Shown: in pieces, positions 45,096-54,409 of the stretch
Numbering within the stretch: the stretch's first letter is position 1
Layout: every line of letters starts with the position of its first letter
NCBI GenBank assembly: GCA_022842185.1
Contig: JALHQB010000003.1
Span: 84,686-148,685, forward strand
Source: Acetobacteraceae bacterium
GTDB lineage: Bacteria; Pseudomonadota; Alphaproteobacteria; Acetobacterales; Acetobacteraceae
DNA length: 64,000 nt
Direction of reading: 5' to 3'
Program-made: the position numbers and the translations under genes
The notes under the pieces: model-generated
Database searches by the model: none
Told to the model about the DNA's origin: nothing
Seen by the model: the letters and a program-made list of their open reading frames with translations, nothing else

Positions 45096-45317
45096 GAAGA
45101 GGGTCGTCGCCCCTCTCCAAACCTCACCCCACCAAAGGCTTAAGGCCTTTGGAAACCTCAATTTTTGCGCTGAACGCCGTCGGTCGGTGCCAAGCCAAAT
45201 GCCCGAATCTTGGCATTTGACCAGGCAAGGAACGCCCTACGTGGCGAACGCCAGGGCCCCGCGGTCCAGGGACCCGTTGGTCCCTGGCGGGGTGGTTTGG
45301 AGGGGCAGCGCCCCTCC
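45096..45317 (+). repeat. Composite palindromic intergenic element, copy f
   Basis: A slightly degraded module 1 (45096-45118), perfect module 2, the CGTCGGTCGGTGCC tract, module 3 (CCAGGGACCCGTTGGTCCCTGG, written in two halves around CGTT) and module 4 (45299-45317). It separates the convergent histidine kinase and gshB genes. Confidence 0.85.
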
Positions 45318-45436
45318 AATCTTCGCGCCCATGGGGCGCTACCCTTCTATTCTTGCCGCTCACCACGTCATGCAACGCGCTTGCTGGGCCGCCGGGTCGG
45401 CGGCGCGGGCCGGTGCCGGTCGTGTCAAACTGACAC

Positions 45437-46384
45437 TCAGCACTTCGCCTCGATGGCGTCCCAGATCGCCTTCTCCAGGTGGATGCCGTCGAACCGCGCG
45501 ATCTCCTGCAGGCCGGTCGGCGACGTCACGTTGATCTCGGTCAGGTAGTCGCCGATCACGTCGATGCCGACGAAGATCATTCCGCGCTGCTTCAGCGCCG
45601 GGCCGATCGCGGCGCAGATCTCCTTTTCGCGGTCGGTCAGCAGGGTCGGTTCTGCGCGGCCGCCGACATGCATGTTCGACCGCGCCTCCCCGGCGGCGGG
45701 CACCCGGTTGATCGCCCCCATCGCGATGCCATCGACCAGGATGATGCGCTTGTCGCCCTGGCGTACGGCGGGGACGTATTTCTGAATCACCAGCGGTTCC
45801 CGCGACCGTTCGGTGAACATCTCGATCAGCGCGCCGATGTTGGGATCGTCGGGGCGCAGATGGAACACGCCGGCGCCGCCATTGCCGAACAGCGGCTTGA
45901 CGATGATGTCGCCATGCTCCTCACGGAAGGCGGCGATCCGCCGGCGGTCGGCGGTGACCAGCGTGACCGGCATCAGCTCGGGGAAATGCGTGACGAACAG
46001 CTTCTCCGGCGCGTTGCGCACCTCGGCCGGGTCGTTCACCACCAGCGTCTTGGGGTGGATGTGCTCAAGGATGTGGGTGGCCGTGATATAGGCCATGTCG
46101 AAGGGCGGGTCCTGGCGCATCAGCACCACATCGGCGCCGGAACCCAGGTCGAGTTCCTCCTCGGTGCCGAAGGTGAAGTGGCGGCCCTGTTCGCGCCGCA
46201 CCTCGACCGGCTTGGCCCAGGCCGTGACGCGCCCGCCGCGCAGCGCCAGGTCGCGCACATGATAATGCCACAGCGCATGGCCGCGGGCCTGCGCTTCCAT
46301 CATCAGGGCGAAGGTGGAATCGGCGTCGATGTTGATGGTCTCGATCGGGTCCATCTGGACCGCGACGCGAAGGCTGCGGGTCAT
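45437..46384 (-). CDS. gshB: Glutathione synthetase
   Basis: Joins gamma-glutamylcysteine and glycine with ATP in the last step of glutathione synthesis. It has 315 aa, normal for the family. The start is [20 protein letters not shown]. The ATP-grasp region includes [17 protein letters not shown] and [19 protein letters not shown], and the metal-binding end is [19 protein letters not shown]. The partner gshA is not in the window. Confidence 0.97.
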   Translation of the reverse strand: MTRSLRVAVQMDPIETINIDADSTFALMMEAQARGHALWHYHVRDLALRGGRVTAWAKPVEVRREQGRHFTFGTEEELDLGSGADVVLMRQDPPFDMAYITATHILEHIHPKTLVVNDPAEVRNAPEKLFVTHFPELMPVTLVTADRRRIAAFREEHGDIIVKPLFGNGGAGVFHLRPDDPNIGALIEMFTERSREPLVIQKYVPAVRQGDKRIILVDGIAMGAINRVPAAGEARSNMHVGGRAEPTLLTDREKEICAAIGPALKQRGMIFVGIDVIGDYLTEINVTSPTGLQEIARFDGIHLEKAIWDAIEAKC

Positions 46385-46633
46385 GAGCGCGCTTCCTGAT
46401 CATGGTCCGGGGCGGACCGCTTGCGCCTGTCGTGCCATCCCGGCGTGAAATCCGCCAGAGGCGTTGAAGCTGGGCTCGAAACCCAACCCAGGATTGTTTT
46501 TGGTTAACACAATGCGATTTGCGGTTAAGTTCTGCTGCGGCTGTGGCATAGATTGACCCATGGTTAAGGCCCGCAGCGCGCGGGCCGAAGGTGGCAGGAC
46601 GCCGCACCACCCCTCGCCCGAGTTTCCCGCGTC

Positions 46634-47134
46634 ATGCGCTTCTTCCTGCCGGTCTCCGACCTTCTGTTCACACCGGACGACGAGCCACCCGCGCTACAAT
46701 CGGATGTGCTGGTGCACGGTGCCCAGCACCCGGTGATGCCCGGGATCGTCGCGGCACCGCCCGATGGTCCCGACGCGGCAGCGGCGCCCGACACGATCCC
46801 CGAAAGCGCCTTCGCGCCGCTGCCCGACAGCCCCGCCTCGCCATCGGCGCCACCCCTGCCGGCCGCCACCCCCGCCTTCGCCCTGCCGCCCGAGGACGCC
46901 TTCCCGACACGGGCCGAACTCGATGCCATTCTCGCGGCCCATGCCGGCCCGCCGGCCAGCCCGGACGCGGCGGAACGCGCGGCGGCCGCGGCGCTGCTCG
47001 GGCTCGACCCCGCCATCGCCGAAGACCCGGCGCTGTACGATGCCGCGATCGCCGCATTGCCGGAACCCGATGCCGATGCAGTGCTGGCCATCTGGATCAG
47101 CGAGGCCGTGACCGGGGAATGGCCGTTGGGCTGA
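46634..47134 (+). CDS. Hypothetical acidic Ala/Pro-rich protein
   Basis: A 166-aa protein with no recognised domain. The N-terminus (MRFFLPVSDLLFTPDDEPP) is followed by a low-complexity Pro/Ala/Asp stretch (about 35-95) and a helical C-terminal part with PTRAELDAILAAHAGPP and ALYDAAIAALPEPDAD. The ribosome site is weak, and the region is divergent from gshB. Codon use looks real, but the function is unknown. Confidence 0.5.
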   Translation: MRFFLPVSDLLFTPDDEPPALQSDVLVHGAQHPVMPGIVAAPPDGPDAAAAPDTIPESAFAPLPDSPASPSAPPLPAATPAFALPPEDAFPTRAELDAILAAHAGPPASPDAAERAAAAALLGLDPAIAEDPALYDAAIAALPEPDADAVLAIWISEAVTGEWPLG

Positions 47135-47153
47135 CCGCGCGGCGCGAGAGGAG

Positions 47154-48146
47154 TCAGGCGACCGCGTCGCGGGGCTTCGCCCGGCCCAACGCCTGCATCA
47201 CCACCATTGTCACCAGCACCAGCACGATGACGCCCAGCGTCGCCCCGGTCAGCCGGTCCACCACCGGCAGGATGGATTGCGGCGGCGCCGGCCCCGAGAC
47301 CAGCGTGATGATGACCGCAAGCCCGCCCTGCGTGCCGACATAGGCCGAAGGCCCGCCGCCATGATGCAGCACCGAAAAGACGAACAGCCCTAGCCCCAGC
47401 ACACCCAGCCACAGCGCCAGCGACATCCCGCCCAGCATCATCGCGCCCAGCCCGAAGGCGCCGCCGAGTATGCAGCCAAGCATCCGCTGCCGCCCCCGAT
47501 GCCGCAGCGATCCGAAATCCCGGTCGAGCACCACCAACGCCGAGATCGCCATCTGCAGCGGCTGCGGCAGGTCGAAGCATCCCCAGGCCAGCAACACCGC
47601 CACCAGCACCAAACCGCCGATCAGCGTCACCCCGGTCAGTTCCTGCTGCGTCAGCGTGACGGCTGATGTCGGCGGCGGGGGTGCGGCATGGGGCATGATC
47701 AGCACCGCGACGACCGTGGCGCAGAGCACCCCGCTGATGATCTCCACCGTTCGGTTCACCGCGAAGTCGAACAGCCCGGCCGGCGTCACGGCGGCCTGCA
47801 CCAGCACCATGGTCGCCGTCACCCCGCCCAGCACCCAGGCATAGGGCGTCGGCGCCGAAAACCGCCCGCGCGACGCCACCGCGCCCACGCAGAACAACCC
47901 CAGCAGCAACAGCGCCGGCTGTCCGCTGGACAAGGCCGCCAGCGCAAGTCCCACCGCCAGCCCCACCAACGTACCCGCCACCCGCTGCAGCGACTTCGCC
48001 ACCATCATGTGGCGATCAGGTGCCGCCACCACCCAGGCCGAGATCGCCGACCACCACGGGTCCTGCAACCCCAGCAGCAACGCCACCAGCACGGCGGTCA
48101 CCACCCCGGTCGCGGTGGTCAGCCCCTGGCGCGCGGACCAGCCCAT
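47154..48146 (-). CDS. FUSC family inner-membrane efflux protein
   Basis: A 330-aa membrane protein with two blocks of hydrophobic helices, as in the AaeB/YccS fusaric-acid-resistance family: ALLLGLQDPWWSAISAWVV at the start and LQMAISALVVLDRDFGSLRH in the second half. It is shorter than AaeB and lacks a large cytoplasmic domain. The start at 48146 lies 4 bp after the stop of the HlyD-type gene, so the two are co-transcribed. It likely exports aromatic acids or similar compounds (family inference). Confidence 0.85.
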   Translation of the reverse strand: MGWSARQGLTTATGVVTAVLVALLLGLQDPWWSAISAWVVAAPDRHMMVAKSLQRVAGTLVGLAVGLALAALSSGQPALLLLGLFCVGAVASRGRFSAPTPYAWVLGGVTATMVLVQAAVTPAGLFDFAVNRTVEIISGVLCATVVAVLIMPHAAPPPPTSAVTLTQQELTGVTLIGGLVLVAVLLAWGCFDLPQPLQMAISALVVLDRDFGSLRHRGRQRMLGCILGGAFGLGAMMLGGMSLALWLGVLGLGLFVFSVLHHGGGPSAYVGTQGGLAVIITLVSGPAPPQSILPVVDRLTGATLGVIVLVLVTMVVMQALGRAKPRDAVA

Positions 48147-48150
48147 TGGG

Positions 48151-49137
48151 TCAGAACCACACCAGCACGCGCGCCGTACCGCCATGGAACAGCGTCACGC
48201 CCGGCGGCAGGTCGGGCAGCGTGATCTCCACCGGGAAATGCTGCGGCAGGCGGATCCAGTCGGTGTCGGGCGGCACCACCGGCACCACCGCTTCGGACGC
48301 CGTGGCCGGCGCGCTGAGCACCGCCGGCGCCACGCTGCGCACGCGCCCCCGATGCAGCCGCCACGGATCGCTGCCGAGCAGCACCCACGCCGTCTGCCCC
48401 ACCCGCAACCGCCCCAAATGCCGCTCCCCGACATTGGCGACCAGGCGCCAATCGGCATCCGTCACCAGCATCACGGCCGATTGCCCGGCCGCGACCCAAT
48501 CGCCAGGCCGCGCGACAAATGGCGCGACACGCCCTGCGGCGGCTGCCACGACACGCGTGCGCGACAAGTCATAAGCCGCACGGTCGAGTGCTGCGCCCGC
48601 CGCGGCCAGCTCCGCGCGGCGCACCTCCACCAGCCGCCGCGCGACATTGGCCGCGGCGCTCGCGCGATGAATCTCGGCCTGCGCCACCGCGGCGTCGCGC
48701 ACCGCATCCTGCACGCGTTCCTGCGGCACGATGCCGCCACGCCCCAAGGTCTGCTCCCGCGCCAGCATCTGTTCGGCGTCGGTCAATCGCGCCCGCGCCT
48801 GGTCGATCGCGGCATCGGCCTCGGCGACCGCTTCCTCGGCCAGGGCCCGCTGGCGTTCGGCGACATCCCGGGCGGCGGTGGCGCTGGCGACAACAAGCGA
48901 GAAGGGACGCGGTTCGATGGTCAGCAGGGCGTCGCCCGCTGCGACGCGCTGATCGGGACGAATGGGCAGTTCGGCGATCGGGCCGCCGACCTCCGGCGCA
49001 ACCGCGACCAGCGCCGCTGTCACCCGCACGTCGCCGGCATAGGCGACCACCAGGCCGATCAGTTCATAGGCCAGCCACAACAGCAGCGCCGTGCCCAACA
49101 CGACGCGCAGGACATGGTCCTCGATCCATTTCAGCAT
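48151..49137 (-). CDS. HlyD/EmrA-family membrane fusion protein
   Basis: A 328-aa periplasmic adaptor, AaeA-like. It has one N-terminal membrane helix (VVLGTALLLWLAYELIGLVV), a split lipoyl domain (VAPEVGGPIAELPIRPDQRV and ATAAGRV-like AAAAGRVAPFVARPGDWV), a long alpha-helical hairpin rich in Ala/Arg/Glu and a beta-barrel domain. I chose the start MLKWIEDHVLRV at 49137. It pairs with the FUSC gene to form a pump; no outer-membrane TolC gene is adjacent. Confidence 0.88.
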   Translation of the reverse strand: MLKWIEDHVLRVVLGTALLLWLAYELIGLVVAYAGDVRVTAALVAVAPEVGGPIAELPIRPDQRVAAGDALLTIEPRPFSLVVASATAARDVAERQRALAEEAVAEADAAIDQARARLTDAEQMLAREQTLGRGGIVPQERVQDAVRDAAVAQAEIHRASAAANVARRLVEVRRAELAAAGAALDRAAYDLSRTRVVAAAAGRVAPFVARPGDWVAAGQSAVMLVTDADWRLVANVGERHLGRLRVGQTAWVLLGSDPWRLHRGRVRSVAPAVLSAPATASEAVVPVVPPDTDWIRLPQHFPVEITLPDLPPGVTLFHGGTARVLVWF

Positions 49138-49354
49138 GCGGCCCTCGGTTCTCCGAAACCAGCGTATCGGGCCGTGCAAAGGCCGGAAAGCGCAGCATCA
49201 TCGCCTGGTGCAGCGCGCGGCCGGCGATGGCTGGGTGGGGCTGCCCCTCCGGGGCCGCGGTGTCGTCTCGGACCGATCCAACATCCGGATGAGACGATGC
49301 AGCCATGCCGGAGGCGTGCCCGAGCGGCGCTTCGCCGGAAGCTGCACCGCGCCG

Positions 49355-50398
49355 TCAGGGCGCGCGCAGGACGTAATCCTCGCTGGGCCGCGCCTCGCCG
49401 CGCGCCGCGCCCACCAGCGCGGCCTCGATGCGCTCGGCGATCGCGTCGCGATAGTGCATCGGGTCCCAGTAATGCGTCGGCTCCCGCGTGATCGGGCTGG
49501 CGCGCCAGAAATCCAGCAACACCGTACCCGGGCGCGCGCGCGCCATGGCCGTGACCTGCTGCTTGCAGGCCTCGGTGATCGCAGCGCTGCCGGACCCCGG
49601 TGCACCCTGCGACCCGAGCCACAGCGGCATGAACACCAGCATCAGCCGCGTCTGCGCCGGCGTCGCCGCAACCATCCGGTCCAGCATCGCCAGCGGCGGC
49701 ATCGTCAGGTCCGATGCCGGCGTCGGCACGGCCCAGTCGATCCCGGCATCCAGCGCCGGCAGGTTCGCCGCGGCGCGGGCGGCGTCGTAGCGGTCCTCGG
49801 GCGGCAGGAAGCGCGTATAGCCGTCCCGGCCATAGCGCGGGCGCATCATCCCGGTCAGCACCGCGAATTGCCGCACCGCTTCCTGCACCGCATAGAAGGA
49901 CAGCATCTCCCGATACGCCGGCCATGGGTTGGCGCCGTAGAACGCCTCGGGGAAGGCACGCGGGGTATAACGTTGCAGCGGCCCCGCATCGCACCAGACA
50001 TGATCCAGCCCGATCACCACCGCGCGCGGCCGCGGATGCGCGCGCAGGAAGACCTCGAACAGGCGCGATTGTTCATAGGCCGTGGCAGCGTTCATCGACA
50101 CATTGGCGAAGCGCGCGCCAAAGGCGTCGTTGAGGGCGGCGGGACGCAGCATGCGCATCGTCGAGGTGCCGAAGATCGCCGCATCGAACCGGTCCGACCG
50201 CGCCAGGCCCGCAAAGGCGTAGCGCGCATTGGTCGAGATTGGCGGCCGTTCGGCCGGGACATGCAGCGGCAGCACGCCCCAAGGATCGACCGCCACGACG
50301 AAGGCATAGACCACCGCCACGCCGATCGCCGCCGTCGCGATGGCGCGGGTGTAGAAGCGCCGCCACCGCGGGTCAGAACTGGAAGTAGATGAACTCAC
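49355..50398 (-). CDS. SGNH-fold hydrolase-like protein (AlgJ/AlgX-type O-acetylation partner)
   Basis: A 347-aa protein with one N-terminal membrane helix (AIATAAIGVAVVYAFVVAVD) and a periplasmic SGNH-like domain. Block I is FGTSTMRM (Ser in the nucleophile position), and block V is DPMHYRDAI with the Asp-x-x-His pair. The GTG start at 50398 overlaps the MBOAT gene by 26 bp and has AGGA upstream. Together they would transfer acetyl groups to an exported polysaccharide. The polysaccharide is unknown; no alginate genes are present. Confidence 0.75.
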   Translation of the reverse strand: MSSSTSSSDPRWRRFYTRAIATAAIGVAVVYAFVVAVDPWGVLPLHVPAERPPISTNARYAFAGLARSDRFDAAIFGTSTMRMLRPAALNDAFGARFANVSMNAATAYEQSRLFEVFLRAHPRPRAVVIGLDHVWCDAGPLQRYTPRAFPEAFYGANPWPAYREMLSFYAVQEAVRQFAVLTGMMRPRYGRDGYTRFLPPEDRYDAARAAANLPALDAGIDWAVPTPASDLTMPPLAMLDRMVAATPAQTRLMLVFMPLWLGSQGAPGSGSAAITEACKQQVTAMARARPGTVLLDFWRASPITREPTHYWDPMHYRDAIAERIEAALVGAARGEARPSEDYVLRAP

Positions 50399-51746
50399 TG
50401 GGCGTCCTGGAACCGGATTGCAGGATGAGCAACAGCAGCACGACGCCGACCGGCACCGCCAGCCAATGGGCGGGCCGCAGCCGCAGCAGCGCCACCTGTT
50501 GGCTGGTCGGGCCGAACACCGCGACCACCGCACCGACGATGAAGGCCACGGCATGATCGACCTTCACCTGGCCGATCCCCTCCAGCCCCGCCATGCCGCG
50601 CAACAGCGTCCAGGCGGTGGCGAAATCCGGCGCGCGGAACAGCACCCATCCGGCCATGACGAACAGCATCGTCAACGCCCAGCCCAGCGCCGCCGGCATC
50701 CGCCACCCCGCCCGCACCCAGGCGCCATTCAACGCCAGCGCCACGCCCTGCAGCCCGCCCCAGACCACGAAGGTCCAGTTCGCGCCGTGCCACAACCCGG
50801 CCAGCAACATCGTCAGCACCGCGTTGCGCGCCTGCATCACGCCGCCGCCGCGATTGCCGCCCATCGGGATGTACAGGTAGTCGCGCAGGAAGCGCGACAG
50901 CGTCATGTGCCAGCGCCGCCAGAAATCGCGGATCGATGTGGCGCGGTACGGCGCGTCGAAGTTGAACGGCATGCGCAGGCCGAACATCAGCGCCAGGCCG
51001 ATCGCCATGTCGGAATACCCCGAGAAGTCGAAATAGATCTGCAGCGTGAAGGCCGCCGCCGCCGTCCAGGCCTCGGCCGCCGAGGCCGGTGCGGCCATCG
51101 CCGCGGTGAACAGCCGGTCCGCGACTTCCGATACATAATCGGCGATTCCGAGCTTCTTCGCCGCGCCGATTGCAAACAGCACCATCCCGCGCGACAGGTT
51201 CTCCCACATCTCCGGCCGGCGCGGATCGGCGGCGAACTGGTCGATGATTTCGTTGTGGCGAACGATCGGCCCGGCGATCAGCTGCGGGAAGAAGGTCACG
51301 AACATGAAGAAGTCGAGCAGCGGATAGGCATGCGCCTGCCCGCGCCGCAGATCCACCAGGTAGGAGATCTTCTGGAACACGAAGAAGGAGATCCCCAGCG
51401 GAAGGATGATGTCCCACGGGCTGAAGGTCAGGCCCAGCAATTCCGCGAAGGTGCCGGCGAAGAAATTGGTGAATTTGCACACGCCCAGAACGGCAAGGTT
51501 CAGCACCACGCCGATTACCGGCCAGTCCCGGCGCCGGTCGGCTTCGTGCAGCCAGCCGATCACCCAGTTCAGCAGCGTGAGCCCCACCAGCAGCGGCACG
51601 AAGCGCACATCCCACGCCGCGTAGAAGGTCAGCGAGGCCACCACCGCGACCACCTGGCGCAGCGTCCGGCTGCCGGCGGTCGCGTAGTACAGCGCGAGCG
51701 TCACCGGCAGGAACAGCAGGATGAAGGTCTGGCTCTGGAACAGCAC
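50373..51746 (-). CDS. MBOAT family O-acyltransferase (AlgI-like)
   Basis: A 457-aa membrane-bound O-acyltransferase. The start MLFQSQTFILLFLPVTLALYY is typical of AlgI/DltB proteins. The family region FDFSGYSDMAIGLALMFG and SIRDFWRRWHMTLSRFLRDY is followed by the catalytic-histidine loop GLWHGANWTFVVWG near residue 320. It passes acyl groups across the membrane to the SGNH-type partner encoded by the overlapping gene downstream. Confidence 0.94.
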   Translation of the reverse strand: MLFQSQTFILLFLPVTLALYYATAGSRTLRQVVAVVASLTFYAAWDVRFVPLLVGLTLLNWVIGWLHEADRRRDWPVIGVVLNLAVLGVCKFTNFFAGTFAELLGLTFSPWDIILPLGISFFVFQKISYLVDLRRGQAHAYPLLDFFMFVTFFPQLIAGPIVRHNEIIDQFAADPRRPEMWENLSRGMVLFAIGAAKKLGIADYVSEVADRLFTAAMAAPASAAEAWTAAAAFTLQIYFDFSGYSDMAIGLALMFGLRMPFNFDAPYRATSIRDFWRRWHMTLSRFLRDYLYIPMGGNRGGGVMQARNAVLTMLLAGLWHGANWTFVVWGGLQGVALALNGAWVRAGWRMPAALGWALTMLFVMAGWVLFRAPDFATAWTLLRGMAGLEGIGQVKVDHAVAFIVGAVVAVFGPTSQQVALLRLRPAHWLAVPVGVVLLLLILQSGSRTPSEFIYFQF

Positions 51747-51820
51747 GGCGCCGCCCTAAAGCGTGATGGCAGTGGGTGCGAACGCACCGGAGGTCTGAAT
51801 CACGCGCTTGAACAAAAGGT

Positions 51821-51863
51821 TAGAGCGGGGTTGGTGAACACCGTTGAACCAAACCCGCTCTAG
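51821..51863 (+). repeat. Hairpin repeat family B, copy 2
   Basis: TAGAGCGGGGTTGG pairs with CCAAACCCGCTCTA around a loop with GAACACCGTTGAA. Stem and loop both match copy 1 at 21883-21930, with compensating changes in the inner stem (CTGG/CCAG there, TTGG/CCAA here). Confidence 0.7.
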
Positions 51864-51922
51864 CACGGCGGCCAGGGCCTTCCTAGGCCGCGCCGGCGGC
51901 ACAGATCTCGGAGGGCCGGCGG

Positions 51923-51994
51923 CACCGGCCCGCACCCCCACCCGGCCACCCAACATGCGCATCCTGGATGGTTGGCCGGGTGGAGGGTGCAGCC
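51923..51994 (+). repeat. Hairpin repeat family C, copy 2
   Basis: CCCACCCGGCCACCC pairs with GGTTGGCCGGGTGG, and the loop again holds GCATCCTG. It lies just after the 3' end of the minus-strand hydrolase gene, so it could act as its terminator. Confidence 0.65.
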
Positions 51995-51996
51995 TC

Positions 51997-52884
51997 TCAG
52001 GCCAGCGCGTCCGCCTTGCGCGGCGTGACCGGCACCAGCAGGTACCGCACGCCGTTGCTCTCGGCCGGCGGGAAGCGCCCGGCGCGGATGTTCACCTGGA
52101 TCGACGGCAGCAGCAGCATCGGCGCCGCCAGCCCGGCATCCCGCTTGGTGCGGAAGGCGACGAACTCGTCCTCCGTCACGCCATCCTTCACATGCGGGTT
52201 GTGCGCGCGCTGGTCCGCCACGGTGGATTGCCACGCGAAATCGTCCCGCCCCGGCGCCTTGTAGTCGTGGCACATCCACAGCCTGGTCTCCGGCGGCAGC
52301 GCCAGGATCTTCTTCATCGACCGGAACAGCACCCGTGCGTCGCCGCCCGGGAAATCCGCCCGCGCCGTGCCGTAGTCATGCATGAACAGTGTGTCGCCGA
52401 CGAAGACGTCGTCGCCCACCCGGTACGATACGCAGGCAGGCGTATGGCCCGGCGTATGGATCACCTCGACCTCCAGCGAACCGAGCGGGACGCGCTCGCC
52501 ATCGGTGAACAGCCGGTCGAAATCGCCGCCGCCGGGCTTCACGTCATCGGCGTGGAACATCGGGCGGAAGATCGCCTGCACGTCGCGGATATGCTCGCCT
52601 ATACCGATCGGCGCGCCCGTCTTGGCCTTGATGTACGGCGCCGCCGTCAGGTGGTCGGCATGGGCGTGCGTCTCCAGCACCCAGTCGATCGTCAGCCCTT
52701 CTTGCGCCGCGGCCGCCAGGATGCGGTCGGCGAATGCGACATCGGCCGTGCCGGTCCGGTTGTCCCAGTCCAGCACGGGGTCGATCACGGCGGCACGCTT
52801 CGTCGCCGCATCCCACACCAGATAGGATACGGTGTTGGTCGGCTCGTCGAAGAAGGCACGGATGGTGGCGGGTGCGGCGGTCAT
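51997..52884 (-). CDS. MBL-fold hydrolase, persulfide dioxygenase/Blh-like
   Basis: A 295-aa metallo-beta-lactamase-fold protein. The metal motif is ETHAHADHLTAAPY (His73, His75, Asp77, His78). The segments TPGHTPACVSYRVGD and DTLFMHDYGTARADFPGGD match the ETHE1/Blh persulfide dioxygenase group, which oxidises glutathione persulfide to sulfite. GGAG sits 9 nt before the ATG at 52884. No BigR-type repressor gene is adjacent. Confidence 0.87.
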   Translation of the reverse strand: MTAAPATIRAFFDEPTNTVSYLVWDAATKRAAVIDPVLDWDNRTGTADVAFADRILAAAAQEGLTIDWVLETHAHADHLTAAPYIKAKTGAPIGIGEHIRDVQAIFRPMFHADDVKPGGGDFDRLFTDGERVPLGSLEVEVIHTPGHTPACVSYRVGDDVFVGDTLFMHDYGTARADFPGGDARVLFRSMKKILALPPETRLWMCHDYKAPGRDDFAWQSTVADQRAHNPHVKDGVTEDEFVAFRTKRDAGLAAPMLLLPSIQVNIRAGRFPPAESNGVRYLLVPVTPRKADALA

Positions 52885-53013
52885 GGGCGTTTTCTCCAGC
52901 ATGCCAGCTTCGCAGATGGTGCCGGCGCGGGCGATTCCAAACCGCCCCCGCCCCGCCGCGCTTGCCACCGCGCGCCACCCTTGGTTGCATGACCGCCGAC
53001 AGGCCACGGATCG

Positions 53014-54408
53014 ATGATGCACCGCCGGATTGCCCTTTTCGTGCTGCTGTTCTGCATGGCCTCCGGCGCGCTTGCTGCCCAGCCCGCCATGATCGTGCTG
53101 GACGCGTCCGGTTCCATGTGGGGCCGCACCGGGGAACGCAGCCGCATCGATACGGCGCGCGATGCCGTGGCCGCACTGATGTCCCGCTGGCCGGCCGGGC
53201 GGCCGGTCGGCCTGGCCGCCTTCGGCCATCGCCGCACCCAGGATTGCGCGGATGCCGAAGTGCTGCACGCCCCCGCCACCGACCCCGACGCCATCGCCAG
53301 CCTGGTCCAGGACATCACCCCCCGTGGCCGCACCTCCGCGGCCGAGGCCGCCCGCCTGGCCGCGGAGGCGCTGGGTGCCGATGCCGGCAGCGTCATCCTG
53401 GTCACCGACGGGGTGGAGACCTGCCACCCCGACCCCTGCGCGGTCGCCCAGGCGATCGCGCGGTCCGGCGCGCGGGTGGCGATCCATACCATCGGCTTCG
53501 CGGTCAGCGACCCTGTCGCGATCGCCCAGCTGCGCTGCATGGCCGAGGCCACCGGCGGCCGGGCGCAGACCGCCGCCGATGCATCGGAACTGGCCGAAGC
53601 GCTCGACCGCGCCGCGGCGTCTCCAACCCCGGGCCCCCGCGCCTCCGCGCCGCGCGCGGAACCGGTGCCGGTTCCGCGCCTGGTCGTCACGGTGCGGCTC
53701 TGCGCCGGCTGCGACCCGATGACCGGCGACGCCCGCATCCAGCTGCTGCGCGGGCATGACATCATCGCCACCAATGGCGACCCCTTCGGCCGCTTCTTCG
53801 ATCTGCCCGCCGGCGATTACGCCGTGGCCGTCGAAACCCCGCTGTTCGAACGCGGCCCCGTCGCCGCCACGGTGCCGGCCAGCGGTCCCGGTCGTGTCGA
53901 GGTGATACTCGATGCCGGCTGGCTGGTCGGCGACGTCCGGACGGATCCGTCAGGCCTCGCCGTCACGCGCCTCGCGCGGATCGCCCTGCACCCCCTGAGC
54001 GCGCCGGACGAAGGGCAACGCCCACCCGCCGAGGCCGAGACCGGCCACCCCGCCTTCCTGGTACCGACCGGCGTGCACCGGCTGACCGCCAGCATCGGCA
54101 ACGCCACCGGCAGCGCGGAAGCCGCCGTCACCGCCGGGGAGGTCGTGGTGCTGCCCGTCCCCCTCCGCTTCGGCACGCTGGTGCTGCGGCGCGAAGGCTT
54201 CGGCGTGCCGGACCCGCGCATCTCGATCACCGCGCTGGATGGCGACCACGACGCGGTGGATGACTGGCCGGCGGAAGACCGCGCGGAATTCCGCCTCGCC
54301 CCCGGCCTGTACCGCGTCGCCGCCATTCATGGCGGCCTGTATGGCGAAGTGGATATCCGCATCGGCAGCGAAGCGACCCAGGACGTGACGCTGCGGCCGG
54401 CGCCGTAG
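53014..54408 (+). CDS. Secreted von Willebrand factor type A domain protein
   Basis: A 464-aa exported protein. A Sec signal (MMHRRIALFVLLFCMASGAL, then AAQ) is followed by a VWA domain with an intact MIDAS motif DASGS (residues 30-34) and ILVTDGVETCHPDPC. The C-terminal half holds repeated beta-sandwich-like segments (RLVVTVRLCAGCDP, GRFFDLPAGDYAVAVETP, AEFRLAPGLYRVAAIHGG). It probably mediates metal-dependent binding in the periplasm. No MoxR or partner genes are adjacent. Confidence 0.83.
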   Translation: MMHRRIALFVLLFCMASGALAAQPAMIVLDASGSMWGRTGERSRIDTARDAVAALMSRWPAGRPVGLAAFGHRRTQDCADAEVLHAPATDPDAIASLVQDITPRGRTSAAEAARLAAEALGADAGSVILVTDGVETCHPDPCAVAQAIARSGARVAIHTIGFAVSDPVAIAQLRCMAEATGGRAQTAADASELAEALDRAAASPTPGPRASAPRAEPVPVPRLVVTVRLCAGCDPMTGDARIQLLRGHDIIATNGDPFGRFFDLPAGDYAVAVETPLFERGPVAATVPASGPGRVEVILDAGWLVGDVRTDPSGLAVTRLARIALHPLSAPDEGQRPPAEAETGHPAFLVPTGVHRLTASIGNATGSAEAAVTAGEVVVLPVPLRFGTLVLRREGFGVPDPRISITALDGDHDAVDDWPAEDRAEFRLAPGLYRVAAIHGGLYGEVDIRIGSEATQDVTLRPAP

Positions 54409-54409
54409 G

